64,000 bases of DNA from contig JAHBTW010000018.1 in assembly GCA_019638385.1 (NCBI GenBank), positions 1 through 64,000 on the forward strand, written 5' to 3'. Position 1 is the stretch's first letter; every line of letters begins with the position of its first letter. Positions 8,576-17,667 of the stretch are shown piece after piece. A model generated the notes under the pieces. That model was given only the letters and a program-made list of their open reading frames with translations, ran no database searches and was not told where the DNA came from. A program made the translations under genes and the position numbers. This DNA is from Saprospiraceae bacterium. GTDB lineage: Bacteria > Bacteroidota > Bacteroidia > Chitinophagales > Saprospiraceae.

Positions 8576-9733
8576 TTATTTTGGCGCCCGCAATGAGACC
8601 GGAATATCCAATTCTTCCCCTTTGCGCACCAACGTTACATTCAGCACATCCCCCACTTTTGCGCGGCTCACGATTTCCTGCAATTCGGGTACGCTCTTCA
8701 CCTGCCGTTTGTCCACTTTGATGATAACGTCTTTGGGGCGCAGCCCTGCAAACTGCGCAGAACCGCCGTCCACTAAGCTCTCTACAACCACTCCCTGACT
8801 GATATCCAACTTCAACTCTTTAGCCACATCGCTGTCCAAATCGTAAATATTGATGCCGAGATAAGGCCGCTGGAAGGAGCCGTACTCTACAAGGTCGTCC
8901 ACGATACGCTGCATCATATTGGACGGGATCGCAAAGGAATAACCGGAAAATGAACCTGTTTGGGTGGCAATGGCAGTGTTGATGCCGAGCAGACGGCCGC
9001 TGTCATCCACCAGGGCGCCGCCGCTGTTCCCGGGATTGACGGCAGCATCGGTCTGGATAAATGCTTCTATAGCATCATTTTCTTGCAATATCTTGATATT
9101 TCGCCCTTTGGCGCTGATAATACCCGCCGTAACGGTAGAGGTAAGATCGAAAGGATTGCCTACGGCGAGCACCCATTGGCCCACTTTGGCATTGTCGGAG
9201 TCGGCCAATTCGAGGATCGGCAGATTGTTGGCGTCAATTTTTAGTACCGCAAGATCTGTTTTGGGGTCGGCCCCGATAAGGCGTGCCGGGAACTTGCGAT
9301 TGTCGAATAAAGTGACTTGAATATCCTCTGCGAAACTCACCACATGGTTGTTGGTGATGATGTACCCGTCGGATGTGTAAATAACGCCGGAGCCAGTGCC
9401 TTGCTGCGGGCCGCGATCAAAGGGGTTGAAGAAGTTGTCGCCGAAAAAATCCCGGAAAGGATTGAACGGCTCGTTGCTGCGACTGCCCGAGGCCACCGCT
9501 TTTCCAGTAGCGGAAATATGGACCACCACCGGCATGGCTTTTTCGGAGGCTTCCGTAAAATCGAACGGTACAGAAGCGGTTGAACCGGGGGTGGCGTTCC
9601 ATAAATTGGTCTGTACAGGCGCAGCGGTGTATGCAGGTGAAGTCGAATCCTGAGGCGCGATCCACCAGGCGCCGGCCAGCGCCAGCGCGGCGCCCAACAG
9701 GCTTGCTGCAATCAGGGAAAAGAAATGCTTCAT
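8576..9733 (-). CDS. HtrA/DegP-like periplasmic serine protease
   Basis: A 385-residue envelope quality-control protease. Start 9733 was chosen for its signal-anchor (MKHFFSLIAASLLGAALALAG); the upstream extension of the frame is not plausible coding sequence. The trypsin-fold catalytic triad is His130 (TNNHVV), Asp160 (DPKTDLAVLKI) and Ser237 (NPGNSGGA). A single PDZ domain occupies roughly residues 290-380 (YLGINIYDL ... VVVESLVDGGSAQFAGLRPKDVI). It degrades or refolds damaged periplasmic proteins. One PDZ makes it closer to DegS/short HtrA than to two-PDZ DegP. The gene has a hairpin leader and is divergent from an ECF sigma factor, which fits an envelope-stress context. Confidence 0.93.
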   Translation of the reverse strand: MKHFFSLIAASLLGAALALAGAWWIAPQDSTSPAYTAAPVQTNLWNATPGSTASVPFDFTEASEKAMPVVVHISATGKAVASGSRSNEPFNPFRDFFGDNFFNPFDRGPQQGTGSGVIYTSDGYIITNNHVVSFAEDIQVTLFDNRKFPARLIGADPKTDLAVLKIDANNLPILELADSDNAKVGQWVLAVGNPFDLTSTVTAGIISAKGRNIKILQENDAIEAFIQTDAAVNPGNSGGALVDDSGRLLGINTAIATQTGSFSGYSFAIPSNMMQRIVDDLVEYGSFQRPYLGINIYDLDSDVAKELKLDISQGVVVESLVDGGSAQFAGLRPKDVIIKVDKRQVKSVPELQEIVSRAKVGDVLNVTLVRKGEELDIPVSLRAPK

Positions 9734-9779
9734 CGGTATGATTTTTTTATGATGCTTACACGAGCCTCGAGTGTCAAAG

Positions 9780-9805
9780 TGCAATGTTTGGAGCCAAACA
9801 TTGCA
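9780..9805 (-). promoter_or_regulatory. 26-bp perfect palindrome in the HtrA leader
   Basis: TGCAATGTTTGG (9780-9791), two bases, then CCAAACATTGCA (9794-9805). It lies 47 bp upstream of the htrA start codon and just downstream of the putative minus-7 element, so it would be at the very 5' end of the transcript. It could be a protein operator or an mRNA hairpin. Confidence 0.6.
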
Positions 9806-9819
9806 TTGAACTTCCAGCC

Positions 9820-9827
9820 CAAAACTA
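9820..9827 (-). promoter_or_regulatory. Putative minus-7 element of the HtrA gene
   Basis: On the minus strand the sequence reads TAGTTTTG, a perfect TAnnTTTG. No good minus-33 TTG lies at 19-21 bp, so the promoter may need an activator. Confidence 0.35.
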
Positions 9828-10002
9828 AATTTTTCAAACACAAAAACCGGCACATTGTTACATAGCAACAGCTCATTAACGAGAAATTAACCGGCTTATT
9901 TTCTGCTGTTTGCCACATCGTATTGGCATACAAGCCGATCGGACATAAAAAAAATTGCGCAAAGGGAACCATCTCCAAAAAACAACCGTTTCCCCATTCT
10001 CA

Positions 10003-10033
10003 TTTGCATGTATTGAAGAAAAGCGTACTTTTA
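10003..10033 (+). promoter_or_regulatory. Promoter of the ECF sigma factor gene
   Basis: TTTG at 10003-10006, 19 bp, TACTTTTA at 10026-10033. Transcription would begin at about 10040, which favours the ATG at 10042 and an almost leaderless message. Confidence 0.4.
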
Positions 10034-10041
10034 TGCTCGTA

Positions 10042-10611
10042 ATGGCAACGAAAAAACAACTTCAGACGGTCTTCGATCAGGAGCTGATGCCTCATATTGA
10101 GGCGCTCTATGCATTCGCTTTTCACCTTACCGGTAACGAAGAAGACTCCAACGACTTAGTGCAGGAAACCTACCTCAAGGCTTTTCGCTTCATTGACCGC
10201 TACGAATCCGGCACCAATGGAAAAGCCTGGCTGTTCCGCATTCTCAAAAACGCCTTCATCAACGAATACCGCAAAAAGATCAAAGCGCCGATAGCGACCG
10301 ACTTCGGCGAGTACACCAATATACACGAGGAGGAAGACGATACCAACTTTTCGAGCTACTCCGATCTCCGCATGGAGATGTTTGACAAAATGATGGGCGA
10401 TGAGGTCACCCTCGCCGTGAACTCACTGCCGGAAGACTTCCGAGTCGTCATTTTGCTGTGCGATATTGAAGAATTCTCTTACGAAGAAATCGCCACTATA
10501 TTGGACATTCCCATCGGAACGGTGCGTTCCCGCCTGCACCGCGGACGCAATTTACTCAAAGAAAAACTCGAAGGTTATGGCCGCGACAGGGGCTTTACCG
10601 GGAAAGAATAA
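10042..10611 (+). CDS. RNA polymerase ECF sigma factor, RpoE-like
   Basis: A 189-residue extracytoplasmic-function sigma factor. Region 2 covers residues ~18-75 (ALYAFAFHLTGNEEDSNDLV ... WLFRILKNAFINEYRKK). An acidic linker follows (EEEDDTNFSSY). Region 4 is at ~125-178 (LPEDFRVVILLCDIEEFSYEEIATIL, GTVRSRLHRGR), the helix-turn-helix that reads the minus-35 region. The start at 10042 is preferred because the promoter overlaps the alternative ATG at 10033. The small gene 30 bp downstream looks like its anti-sigma partner. Divergent orientation to HtrA suggests an envelope-stress role, which is inference. Confidence 0.9.
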   Translation: MATKKQLQTVFDQELMPHIEALYAFAFHLTGNEEDSNDLVQETYLKAFRFIDRYESGTNGKAWLFRILKNAFINEYRKKIKAPIATDFGEYTNIHEEEDDTNFSSYSDLRMEMFDKMMGDEVTLAVNSLPEDFRVVILLCDIEEFSYEEIATILDIPIGTVRSRLHRGRNLLKEKLEGYGRDRGFTGKE

Positions 10612-10641
10612 TTTCATTCAGATAACTAAAACACAAGTGCC

Positions 10642-10899
10642 ATGTCAAATCAAAGTTTACATGATCTTATCCGAAAGATCAACCTGTTTTTAGACAATGG
10701 ATTAACAGAAGCGGAAGAAAATGATCTGCTTCAGGAAATTCAAGCCAACCCGGCCTATTTGCAAGTATTGAGTCAGGAAAAATCATTTAGAGAGTTTATA
10801 AAGACGAGAATACACAGAAGAAAACCCAGCCCCGCCCTTATCCAATCCATCAAAGACAAGATTAAAACGGTACCGGAATCTCCACGGGAGTTTGTGTGA
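10642..10899 (+). CDS. Small putative anti-sigma factor
   Basis: An 85-residue soluble, helical protein. It opens with MSNQSLHDLIRKINLFLDNGLTEAEENDLLQEI, which follows the layout of zinc-type anti-sigma domains (helix, LxLD-x2-L, AEE-x-LL) but has no cysteine or histidine pair for zinc and no membrane segment. A conserved-looking tail RKPSPALIQSIKDKIK follows. Position 30 bp after an ECF sigma gene, on the same strand, is the main argument for the role. Comparable small, metal-free partners follow sigma genes in other Bacteroidota. Anti-sigma activity itself is inferred. Confidence 0.65.
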   Translation: MSNQSLHDLIRKINLFLDNGLTEAEENDLLQEIQANPAYLQVLSQEKSFREFIKTRIHRRKPSPALIQSIKDKIKTVPESPREFV

Positions 10900-10990
10900 G
10901 GCTCAGCCGCACTCAAATGACGCCATAATAGAAGACTTTCGGTCTTGGCGGCGTTTGCCGTACAAGGGTTATTTTGTTGGGTGTTTTGTC

Positions 10991-13885
10991 TCAATACACC
11001 GACACCCGTCTTACACCCGTAAACGCGGGGGATACTACCCGGAGCATATAATAACCTCGTGGCAACCGGCTCATATCCATGCGGTGCTCATGGCCGGGAA
11101 AGGCCGTTTTTTCCACCAATCGCCCCTGCGCATCAAAAAGTTCCAGCACGGCGCCGGCTGCGGTAGCGGGTATTTTTACAAAAAGCTCTTCCCTCGCCGG
11201 ATTGGGATACACCTGCATGTCCGCTAAATCGCCGGTCAGCCGCACGGCGCGCACGGGGGAGTACGATTCCTGCCCGTCGTAGTCCAACTGTCGCAAGCGG
11301 TAGTAATAGGTCTGGCCGGGTTGCAGGCCGGGATCGAGCAAAAAATAACTGTTTTCAAGTTGGGAATCGCCCTTGCCGGCTATCCAGGCGATGGACTGGA
11401 AGTCGGTCGGAAGTCGGTCGCTGCGTTCCACCTCAAAACCGGCGTTGTTGCGCTCGGAGGCGGTAGCCCATTGCAGCCGGACGTTATTGCCGGCTGCCTG
11501 CGCTTCAAAGAGGAGTAGCTCTACCGGTAGCGGCGCGGAATATCCGGTGAGGCATACGTTGATCCCCCAGGAATTGAGGCTGCCGCCGTCCACATCAAAG
11601 CCGTCAATCACCCGGAGTGTCCAGGCGCCGCTGAGATCTTTACCCACCATACTGTTCAGGTTGCCGCCGGGCTGATAGGTAAGACCGGTGATGGGCGGGC
11701 AGGGAATTGCGTCGGGAGGGGCTTCCTGATCGATGTTGAGGTTGAAGTCGTCCCAGTCTCCGCAAATGCTTCCGAACAGCGTCACCGTGGTGTTGTCGGG
11801 GCTGATGAGTTGGAAAGTGAGGTCAGATATATAGGTGTGGGTCCCGGTCACATTCACCACATTCAAGTCGGTAATCACAGCGCCGGGTTCTGTTAATGTC
11901 AGCGTGGAATTCACCGCATTCGGCGGGCCGGGATCAATGAATTTCGGCACATCGGCACTGTTGAATGTAATACATGGGCCGGTGGTAAAACTCCGCTCTG
12001 CCGACCAGGGGCCGATAGCGCAGGCACTGAGTCCCCGGATGCGCCAGTAATAAGTGGTGCTGCCCAGCAGTACGCCGGTACTGGGGTAGAACGTTGCCGC
12101 TCCGGAGAAGCTGCGCACGATATTGGTAAATGCCGGATCCGTCGCAATTTGACCTTCGTAAGTAAGTGCATTGATGTCGGTATTCCAATTCAGAATGGGC
12201 CGCACAGATTGATCGTCGGCCATATCGGCCGGAGTATCCAATAGCGTGGGAATCGGTGCGGATTGTATGACGAGTTCTACCATAAATGTTTTGTTGCCGG
12301 AAGCGCTCGAAGCCTGCACTTCCGGGAAATAAATGCCGGGTGCAACGGCAGTGAGATTGCTCAGCGTAAGGGTGGCATTGTTGCCGGGGCTTACCGGATT
12401 GGGCATGAAACTGAAGCTCGCCCCGGCCGGAAGCCCGGTTAGCGAAAGCGTAATAGGACTATTGTACCCGCCAACGGAACCGGTATTAATCGTGTATTGC
12501 ACGACCGCATCGCAGGTGACAATTGTTTCCGGCGTGCTTTGAAGGGTGTAGTCGGGCACTGCCGCCGGGGTGATGCTGAAGTTTGCGTTGGAAATATCAA
12601 AGAACACATTGTTGGAACAGCGCACCATAACCCGCGCCGTGGCACTCGTGCCGGCGGGTAAGACTACATTTTGCGAGCCGTCGTTGAGCGTATTGGCGAT
12701 TAGTACAACCGGGTAAGTGAATCCGCCGTCATAGGAGAGCAGAATGTCCACATTGGCGCAACTCACCGGCGCGGCAGTTGTGCCCGCTACGTCCCAGGTT
12801 ACGGTATAGGTTTGTCCTTCTTCCCACGATACGGCTGTGTTGGGTTGGGTTACTACAAACGGCCCTGCCGAACCGCTGACCGTCAGCGTGGTATTGGTTT
12901 CGGTGGTGCAACTGTAGTCGCCGTTGTTGTCGCGCACCGTCACTCTAAAGTTGAGGCTGCGGGCTACGGAGGGCAACACTTCCCAGGTGGGGTTTATATT
13001 GTTGACCAAATCCTGCAAGCGTGGAAAATAGCGCGCAGGGGATGTATTGGGCTTAAAAGAGCGAAAAGACGGCCCTGAGGTATTCGTGCTGAGCGGCGGC
13101 ATGTCAGCGAATTCGGGATCCCATTGCTCCCAACAGTAAGTAAGCGGGTGACCATCGGGGTCGGACGCTGAGGCGGTGAGAACGAATGGTGTAGAGTGCG
13201 GTATGACATAGTTCTGAGCAGGTACCACGGTCGGCGGGTTGTTGGGCGAAGCGATCGGCGTGGCGCATCCGTTGCCGGTTGGGCCGGTCACAAAGGCAGC
13301 TATCTCTTGCATGCTGATGGCGTGCAGGTAGTCGTCGGAAAAGTTTTGCACATTGGGGGGGCAAATGCCCGCATACCCCATGATGGTACTGGCGCTGCCG
13401 GGTTCGTAGGAAGCTGCCGCCGAGCGGTTACAATTGTTGTTTTGGGTGTGTCGTGCGCCAAACTGATGTCCCATTTCGTGCGCCACATAGTCTATGTAAA
13501 ATGGATCTCCGATGGGGTTCGGCAAGCCGGTAACCCCCCGTGCTTTGCCCCCGGCAGTACAGGGAGAGTTCAGTTGCGCTACCCCACCGCCGCCGGTGCT
13601 GAACACATGGCCGATGTCGTAGTTGGCCGAACCGATGACGGCTGTCATGTTGTCTTGGTTTTCATTGAGCATCGTGCCGCCGCTGCCATTGGTGAAGGGG
13701 TCGGTATCAGGGTCGTAATAAAACACGGCATCGGTATTGGCAATCAGCACCATGCGTACGGCAATATAGCGTGCATACACCTGATTGACCCGATTGACAG
13801 CGGTGGTGACGGCCGAGAGCACTAGTCCCGACTGGGCACTACTCATGGCCCCATGATAACTGGAGTACTCTCCCGTAGTAGCCAT
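10991..13885 (-). CDS. Reprolysin-type (M12B) metalloprotease with type IX sorting domain, N-terminus missing
   Basis: A 964-residue frame encoding a zinc protease. The start YSSYHGAMSS leads into HEMGHQFGARH with zinc ligands His136, His140, His146 and catalytic Glu137, and the Met-turn STIMGYAG. Then come an Ig-like domain, an Fn3-like domain (TTYYWRIRG), a proprotein-convertase P-domain (residues ~650-800) and a type A sorting domain (VYPNPAREELFV ... YYMLRVVSP). The family normally has a signal peptide and a propeptide of several hundred residues before this point. The open frame continues upstream to 13972 and still encodes the family motif RSYRLAMATTGEYS (codons to 13903), but contains no ATG and no leader before the divergent receptor gene. 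The gene is probably 5'-deleted and inactive, or uses a non-standard start without export. Confidence 0.8.
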   Translation of the reverse strand: MATTGEYSSYHGAMSSAQSGLVLSAVTTAVNRVNQVYARYIAVRMVLIANTDAVFYYDPDTDPFTNGSGGTMLNENQDNMTAVIGSANYDIGHVFSTGGGGVAQLNSPCTAGGKARGVTGLPNPIGDPFYIDYVAHEMGHQFGARHTQNNNCNRSAAASYEPGSASTIMGYAGICPPNVQNFSDDYLHAISMQEIAAFVTGPTGNGCATPIASPNNPPTVVPAQNYVIPHSTPFVLTASASDPDGHPLTYCWEQWDPEFADMPPLSTNTSGPSFRSFKPNTSPARYFPRLQDLVNNINPTWEVLPSVARSLNFRVTVRDNNGDYSCTTETNTTLTVSGSAGPFVVTQPNTAVSWEEGQTYTVTWDVAGTTAAPVSCANVDILLSYDGGFTYPVVLIANTLNDGSQNVVLPAGTSATARVMVRCSNNVFFDISNANFSITPAAVPDYTLQSTPETIVTCDAVVQYTINTGSVGGYNSPITLSLTGLPAGASFSFMPNPVSPGNNATLTLSNLTAVAPGIYFPEVQASSASGNKTFMVELVIQSAPIPTLLDTPADMADDQSVRPILNWNTDINALTYEGQIATDPAFTNIVRSFSGAATFYPSTGVLLGSTTYYWRIRGLSACAIGPWSAERSFTTGPCITFNSADVPKFIDPGPPNAVNSTLTLTEPGAVITDLNVVNVTGTHTYISDLTFQLISPDNTTVTLFGSICGDWDDFNLNIDQEAPPDAIPCPPITGLTYQPGGNLNSMVGKDLSGAWTLRVIDGFDVDGGSLNSWGINVCLTGYSAPLPVELLLFEAQAAGNNVRLQWATASERNNAGFEVERSDRLPTDFQSIAWIAGKGDSQLENSYFLLDPGLQPGQTYYYRLRQLDYDGQESYSPVRAVRLTGDLADMQVYPNPAREELFVKIPATAAGAVLELFDAQGRLVEKTAFPGHEHRMDMSRLPRGYYMLRVVSPAFTGVRRVSVY

Positions 13886-14135
13886 CGCGAGGCGGTAGGA
13901 ACGAAATACGCAGTATATATTGTCAACAATCCTGAAAATTGGGACAATGACAAATTTTATGGCAAATAAGGTTCACCATACATGTTACGATAATGTTTTC
14001 GGCCTGCTTTTTCAATGCATGCCCTTCTACGTCCCCCCCTCTGCCATTCAACCCTCAATTTCTGCCATTCACCGCTTTTTAGTAGCGCAACGGGGCGTGC
14101 GCGCTGCAAGTTTGCAGCAAAAAACAACCATTGCC

Positions 14136-16532
14136 ATGAAATCATTACACCTTTTTTTACTCTTCGCGTTCGTGCTGCCGGTTTCGGCGCTGTGGGCGCA
14201 AACGCAAACCATTCGCGGTTCAGTCATAGACCGGCAGTCGGAAATGCCGCTCATCGGGGCGGCTGTTGAACTGCTCGGCAACAGCCAAATACAAGGGGCC
14301 ACTACCGACCTCGACGGCACGTTTGAGCTGCCGGGCGTGCCCGTGGGGCGGCAGGAACTGCGTGTGAGCTACCTGGGCTATCAGTCTTCCACGCTCACCA
14401 ATGTGCTGGTGACTGCCGGCAAGGAAGTCATTTTGGACGTGCGGCTGGAAGAATCGCTCGTTTCACTCAACGAGGTGGTGGTGAAAGCGACGGCCGATAA
14501 AGACAAAGCCGTGAACGATCTGGCCACCATTTCTGCACGGCAGTTCAACACAGAAGAAGTGATGCGCTATTCCGGCGGCCGCAACGATGTGGGGCGCTTA
14601 GTCGCGAATTTCGCGGGCGTAGCGGCGAGCAACGATGCGCGCAACGACATTATCATACGCGGCAATTCGCCCACCGGCGTACTCTGGCGCATGGAGGGCA
14701 TTCCCATCCCCAACCCCAACCATTTCAGCACCTTAGGCACCACCGGCGGGCCGGTGTCGGCGCTCAATCCCAACATGATCGCCACCTCCGACTTTCTCAC
14801 CGGCGCTTTTCCCGCCGAGTACGGCAACGCGCTGGCCGGGGTGTTCGACATCAACCTGCGCAAGGGCAACCGCGAGCGCAACGAGTACATGTTTCAGTTG
14901 GGCGCATTCTCCGGATTGGAAGCCTTGGTGGAAGGGCCTTTTCGCAAAAGCAAGGGCGGCTCTTTTGTGGCGGCCTACCGGCATTCGTTTGTGGAATTGG
15001 CCAATGCCGCCGGCATGAATGTGGGCACCACGGCATTGCCGCGCTACAAAGACCTCTCGTTCAATCTCGATTTCGGACAGGGCAAGGCCGGACGCTTTTC
15101 CGTGTTCGGCATCGGCGGGCACAGCAGCATAGAGTTTCTCGGCGCAGATATTGACTCTACCGACCTCTTTGCCGACCCCAGCCAAAATGCCTACAATGTG
15201 TCGCGCTTCGGCGTGGCCGGCGTTAAGCACAATCTTCTCCTCAACGATCATGCCTACATCCGCACCGTGCTCAGCGTGTCACACAGCGGGGTGACCTTTA
15301 ATTCCGAAGATATAAACAGCCCCGACGATCGCGATCCGTTGCCGCTCACCGATGTGAAGGATGAACTCACCACCTACCGCCTGTCATCTTATTACAACGA
15401 CAAGGTCAATGCCCGCCTCACCTTGCGCACGGGCATCCTGCTGCAACAACAACAGCTCAATACCCGCGTGGATACCCGCGAAGGCCAGCCCGACTTAGAC
15501 GGCGACGGCCTGCGCGACTGGGTGAATCAACGCGACTTCAACGGCGGGTTTCTGCAAAGCGAAGCATTCGGGCAGGCGCAGTACCGCCTCAGTGAAGCGC
15601 TCACGCTCAATGCCGGCTTGCGAGGGATTTATTTTTCCAAAACAGAAGACTTTGCCGTAGAGCCGCGCCTGGCGCTCAACTACCAACTCAGCCCCCAATC
15701 GCGCCTCAACCTCGGCTACGGTATGCACCACCAAACCCAACCGCTGCCGGTGTTCTTCTTTCGCGAATTGCAGCCCGACGGTTCCTCGCGGCCTACCAAC
15801 GAAAACCTCGGCTTCACGCGCAACCAACATTTGGTACTCGGCTACGACTTCACGCCCGCGCCCGACTGGCGCATCAAGGCAGAGGCATACCATCAGTGGA
15901 TCAGCCGTGCGCCGGTGGAGAATACTCCCGGCAGCTTTTCCCTCCTCAATGCCGGCGCCGATTTTGTATTCCCCGAAAAAGGTTCTTTGGTGAATGAGGG
16001 CACGGGCAGGAATCTGGGGGTGGAAATGACCGTGGAGAAGTTTTTCAGCAAAGGCTACTACGGGTTGCTCACGGTGTCGGTGTTTGAAGCGACGTACAAA
16101 GGCAGCGACGGCGTAGAGCGCAGCACAGCTTTCGACGGGCGCTATGTGCTCAACTTTCTGGCCGGCAAGGAGTTCCGGCTGGATCAATCGGGCAAGCGCT
16201 TCCTCACGTTGGATACGAAATTGACCACCGCCGGCGGACGGCCTTACACGCCGGTGGACTTAGCCGCGAGCCGCATAGCCGGGCGCGAAGTGCTGCGCGA
16301 AGACGAGGCATTCAGCCTCCGCTTGGACGATTACTTCCGCTGGGATTTTAAAATCGGCTTCCGCAGCAACAGCAGCAAACGCAAGCGCTCTCAAACCTTC
16401 TTCCTCGATTTCCAAAACCTGACCAACAACGATAACGTCTTCGCCATGCGCTATAACCCCGTGCGCAATGAAGTAGGCCGCCTCAACCAGATCGGGTTTT
16501 TCCCGGATGTGTTGTATCGGGTGGAGTTTTGA
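14136..16532 (+). CDS. TonB-dependent outer-membrane receptor with carboxypeptidase-like regulatory domain
   Basis: A 798-residue outer-membrane transporter. Start 14136 (MKSLHLFLLFAFVLPVSALWAQ) gives a clear signal peptide. Residues ~23-110 form the CarboxypepD_reg-like domain (IRGSVIDRQSEMPLIGAAVEL ... VPVGRQELRVSYLGY) typical of Bacteroidota receptors. The plug follows (DVGRLVANFAGVAASNDARN, IIIRGNSPTGVLWRMEGIPI) and the rest is the 22-strand barrel, ending in an aromatic LYRVEF. TonB, ExbB and ExbD are not in the window. No SusD-like partner follows, so it is not a classic polysaccharide utilisation pair; the substrate is unknown. Confidence 0.92.
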   Translation: MKSLHLFLLFAFVLPVSALWAQTQTIRGSVIDRQSEMPLIGAAVELLGNSQIQGATTDLDGTFELPGVPVGRQELRVSYLGYQSSTLTNVLVTAGKEVILDVRLEESLVSLNEVVVKATADKDKAVNDLATISARQFNTEEVMRYSGGRNDVGRLVANFAGVAASNDARNDIIIRGNSPTGVLWRMEGIPIPNPNHFSTLGTTGGPVSALNPNMIATSDFLTGAFPAEYGNALAGVFDINLRKGNRERNEYMFQLGAFSGLEALVEGPFRKSKGGSFVAAYRHSFVELANAAGMNVGTTALPRYKDLSFNLDFGQGKAGRFSVFGIGGHSSIEFLGADIDSTDLFADPSQNAYNVSRFGVAGVKHNLLLNDHAYIRTVLSVSHSGVTFNSEDINSPDDRDPLPLTDVKDELTTYRLSSYYNDKVNARLTLRTGILLQQQQLNTRVDTREGQPDLDGDGLRDWVNQRDFNGGFLQSEAFGQAQYRLSEALTLNAGLRGIYFSKTEDFAVEPRLALNYQLSPQSRLNLGYGMHHQTQPLPVFFFRELQPDGSSRPTNENLGFTRNQHLVLGYDFTPAPDWRIKAEAYHQWISRAPVENTPGSFSLLNAGADFVFPEKGSLVNEGTGRNLGVEMTVEKFFSKGYYGLLTVSVFEATYKGSDGVERSTAFDGRYVLNFLAGKEFRLDQSGKRFLTLDTKLTTAGGRPYTPVDLAASRIAGREVLREDEAFSLRLDDYFRWDFKIGFRSNSSKRKRSQTFFLDFQNLTNNDNVFAMRYNPVRNEVGRLNQIGFFPDVLYRVEF

Positions 16533-16536
16533 GGGT

Positions 16537-16584
16537 AGCTGCGGGCTTCGAGTGCCGGAAGCAACTCGAAGCTCGCAGCTTTTT
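16537..16584 (+). terminator. Terminator after the TonB-dependent receptor gene
   Basis: A 16-pair stem with one internal mismatch: 16537-16553 (AGCTGCG, GCTTCGAGT) pairs with 16564-16580 (ACTCGAAGC, CGCAGCT) around a 10-nt loop, followed by TTTT. It lies directly after the receptor stop codon. Confidence 0.8.
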
Positions 16585-16608
16585 AAAAATACTCTTTACC
16601 TTTAAGCC

Positions 16609-17667
16609 ATGAAGCGTTCCACTGCACAATGTCTCGGATTTGACGACCGCCCCCTGCGGCTCATCGGCATACCCGTGGTGGCGGCGCTCGTTCCGGCCTT
16701 GTTTTTTACTAAGCTCCCTTTTGACCTTCCGCTGTATGTGCATAGCCTTGTTTATACAATCATTATATGGGAGGGGAGCCGGTTCTTTTTCATCAAAGCT
16801 ACCCGGTATTATCCTGGCATTGATCAGTGGCGCCGGCGCTTAGCCCTGATCGTAGTGCTTTGCGTGGCGTATGTCACCTTGTCCTGTCCGGTAGTGTCGG
16901 TGTTGCTGGCGGCGGCGCTGCCCGAATCCTGGCAACGAATAGATGGCCCGGATAAATTTGTGGCCGTTGGAGCATCGTATGTGGTATTGATCTCGGTGGG
17001 GGCCATGTATGAAAGCATGCGGTTTTTTACCCTTTGGAAAGACACCCTTATGGAGAAGGAGCAGGTGGAACGCGCGCACCTGGCCGGGCAATTGGAGGGC
17101 TTGCGCAATCAGGTGAACCCGCACTTTTTGTTCAACAGCCTCAATACGCTGATCTACCTCATCCCGGATGAGCCGGATCGGGCGGTGCGTTTTGTGCAAC
17201 AACTCAGTAAAGTGTATCGCTATGTGCTCGAAAGCCGTGATGCACAACTCATTGCCCTGCGCGATGAACTTGCTTTTTTAGACGCCTACATCTTCCTGCT
17301 CCGCGAGCGCTTCGGCGACAACCTGCGCGTGGAACTGCGCACCGAAAGCCTGCCGCCCGATACGGCTATTGTGCCGCTCACCTTGCAGATTTTGTTTGAA
17401 AACGCCATTAAACACAACATCATTTCCGGCGACAAACCACTCACGCTGGAGGTCTTTCCCGAAAATGGTCACCTCGTGGTGCGCAATAATCTGCAACGCA
17501 AAAAACAAGTAATGGACTCTACCGGCGTGGGGCTGGAAAACATCCGCTTGCGGTACAAAATGCTTACGGGCCGCGAGGTCGTCGTCATTCCATCGGCCGC
17601 TTATTTCACAGTGGCCCTGCCGGTTACCTCCCTAAACATTGCCGAACATGCAAATACTCCTCATTGA
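16609..17667 (+). CDS. LytS-type membrane sensor histidine kinase
   Basis: A 352-residue kinase of the His_kinase (LytS/YehU) family. The first ~135 residues hold four predicted membrane helices (around 20-40, 44-64, 78-104, 118-134) with no separate periplasmic sensor domain. A coiled linker (KEQVERAHLAGQLEGLRNQV) leads to the phospho-acceptor NPHFLFNSLN with His172. The ATP-binding part includes LFENAIKHNI and GVGLENIRLRY. It would phosphorylate the response regulator encoded by the overlapping next gene. A TACCTTTA element 5 nt before the ATG may be the minus-7 box. Confidence 0.9.
   Translation: MKRSTAQCLGFDDRPLRLIGIPVVAALVPALFFTKLPFDLPLYVHSLVYTIIIWEGSRFFFIKATRYYPGIDQWRRRLALIVVLCVAYVTLSCPVVSVLLAAALPESWQRIDGPDKFVAVGASYVVLISVGAMYESMRFFTLWKDTLMEKEQVERAHLAGQLEGLRNQVNPHFLFNSLNTLIYLIPDEPDRAVRFVQQLSKVYRYVLESRDAQLIALRDELAFLDAYIFLLRERFGDNLRVELRTESLPPDTAIVPLTLQILFENAIKHNIISGDKPLTLEVFPENGHLVVRNNLQRKKQVMDSTGVGLENIRLRYKMLTGREVVVIPSAAYFTVALPVTSLNIAEHANTPH

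Larger units (their letters stand above)
9734..10041. other. Divergent intergenic region between HtrA and the ECF sigma factor
   Basis: 308 bp without a convincing gene. It holds the HtrA leader palindrome and minus-7 element (entries below) and the sigma factor promoter. The remainder is AT-rich with no open frame of note. Confidence 0.6.

Noticed and set aside
13196..13825. A 209-codon plus-strand frame opposite the metalloprotease
   Set aside because: It lies opposite the zinc-binding region, which is certain, and its translation has no recognisable features.
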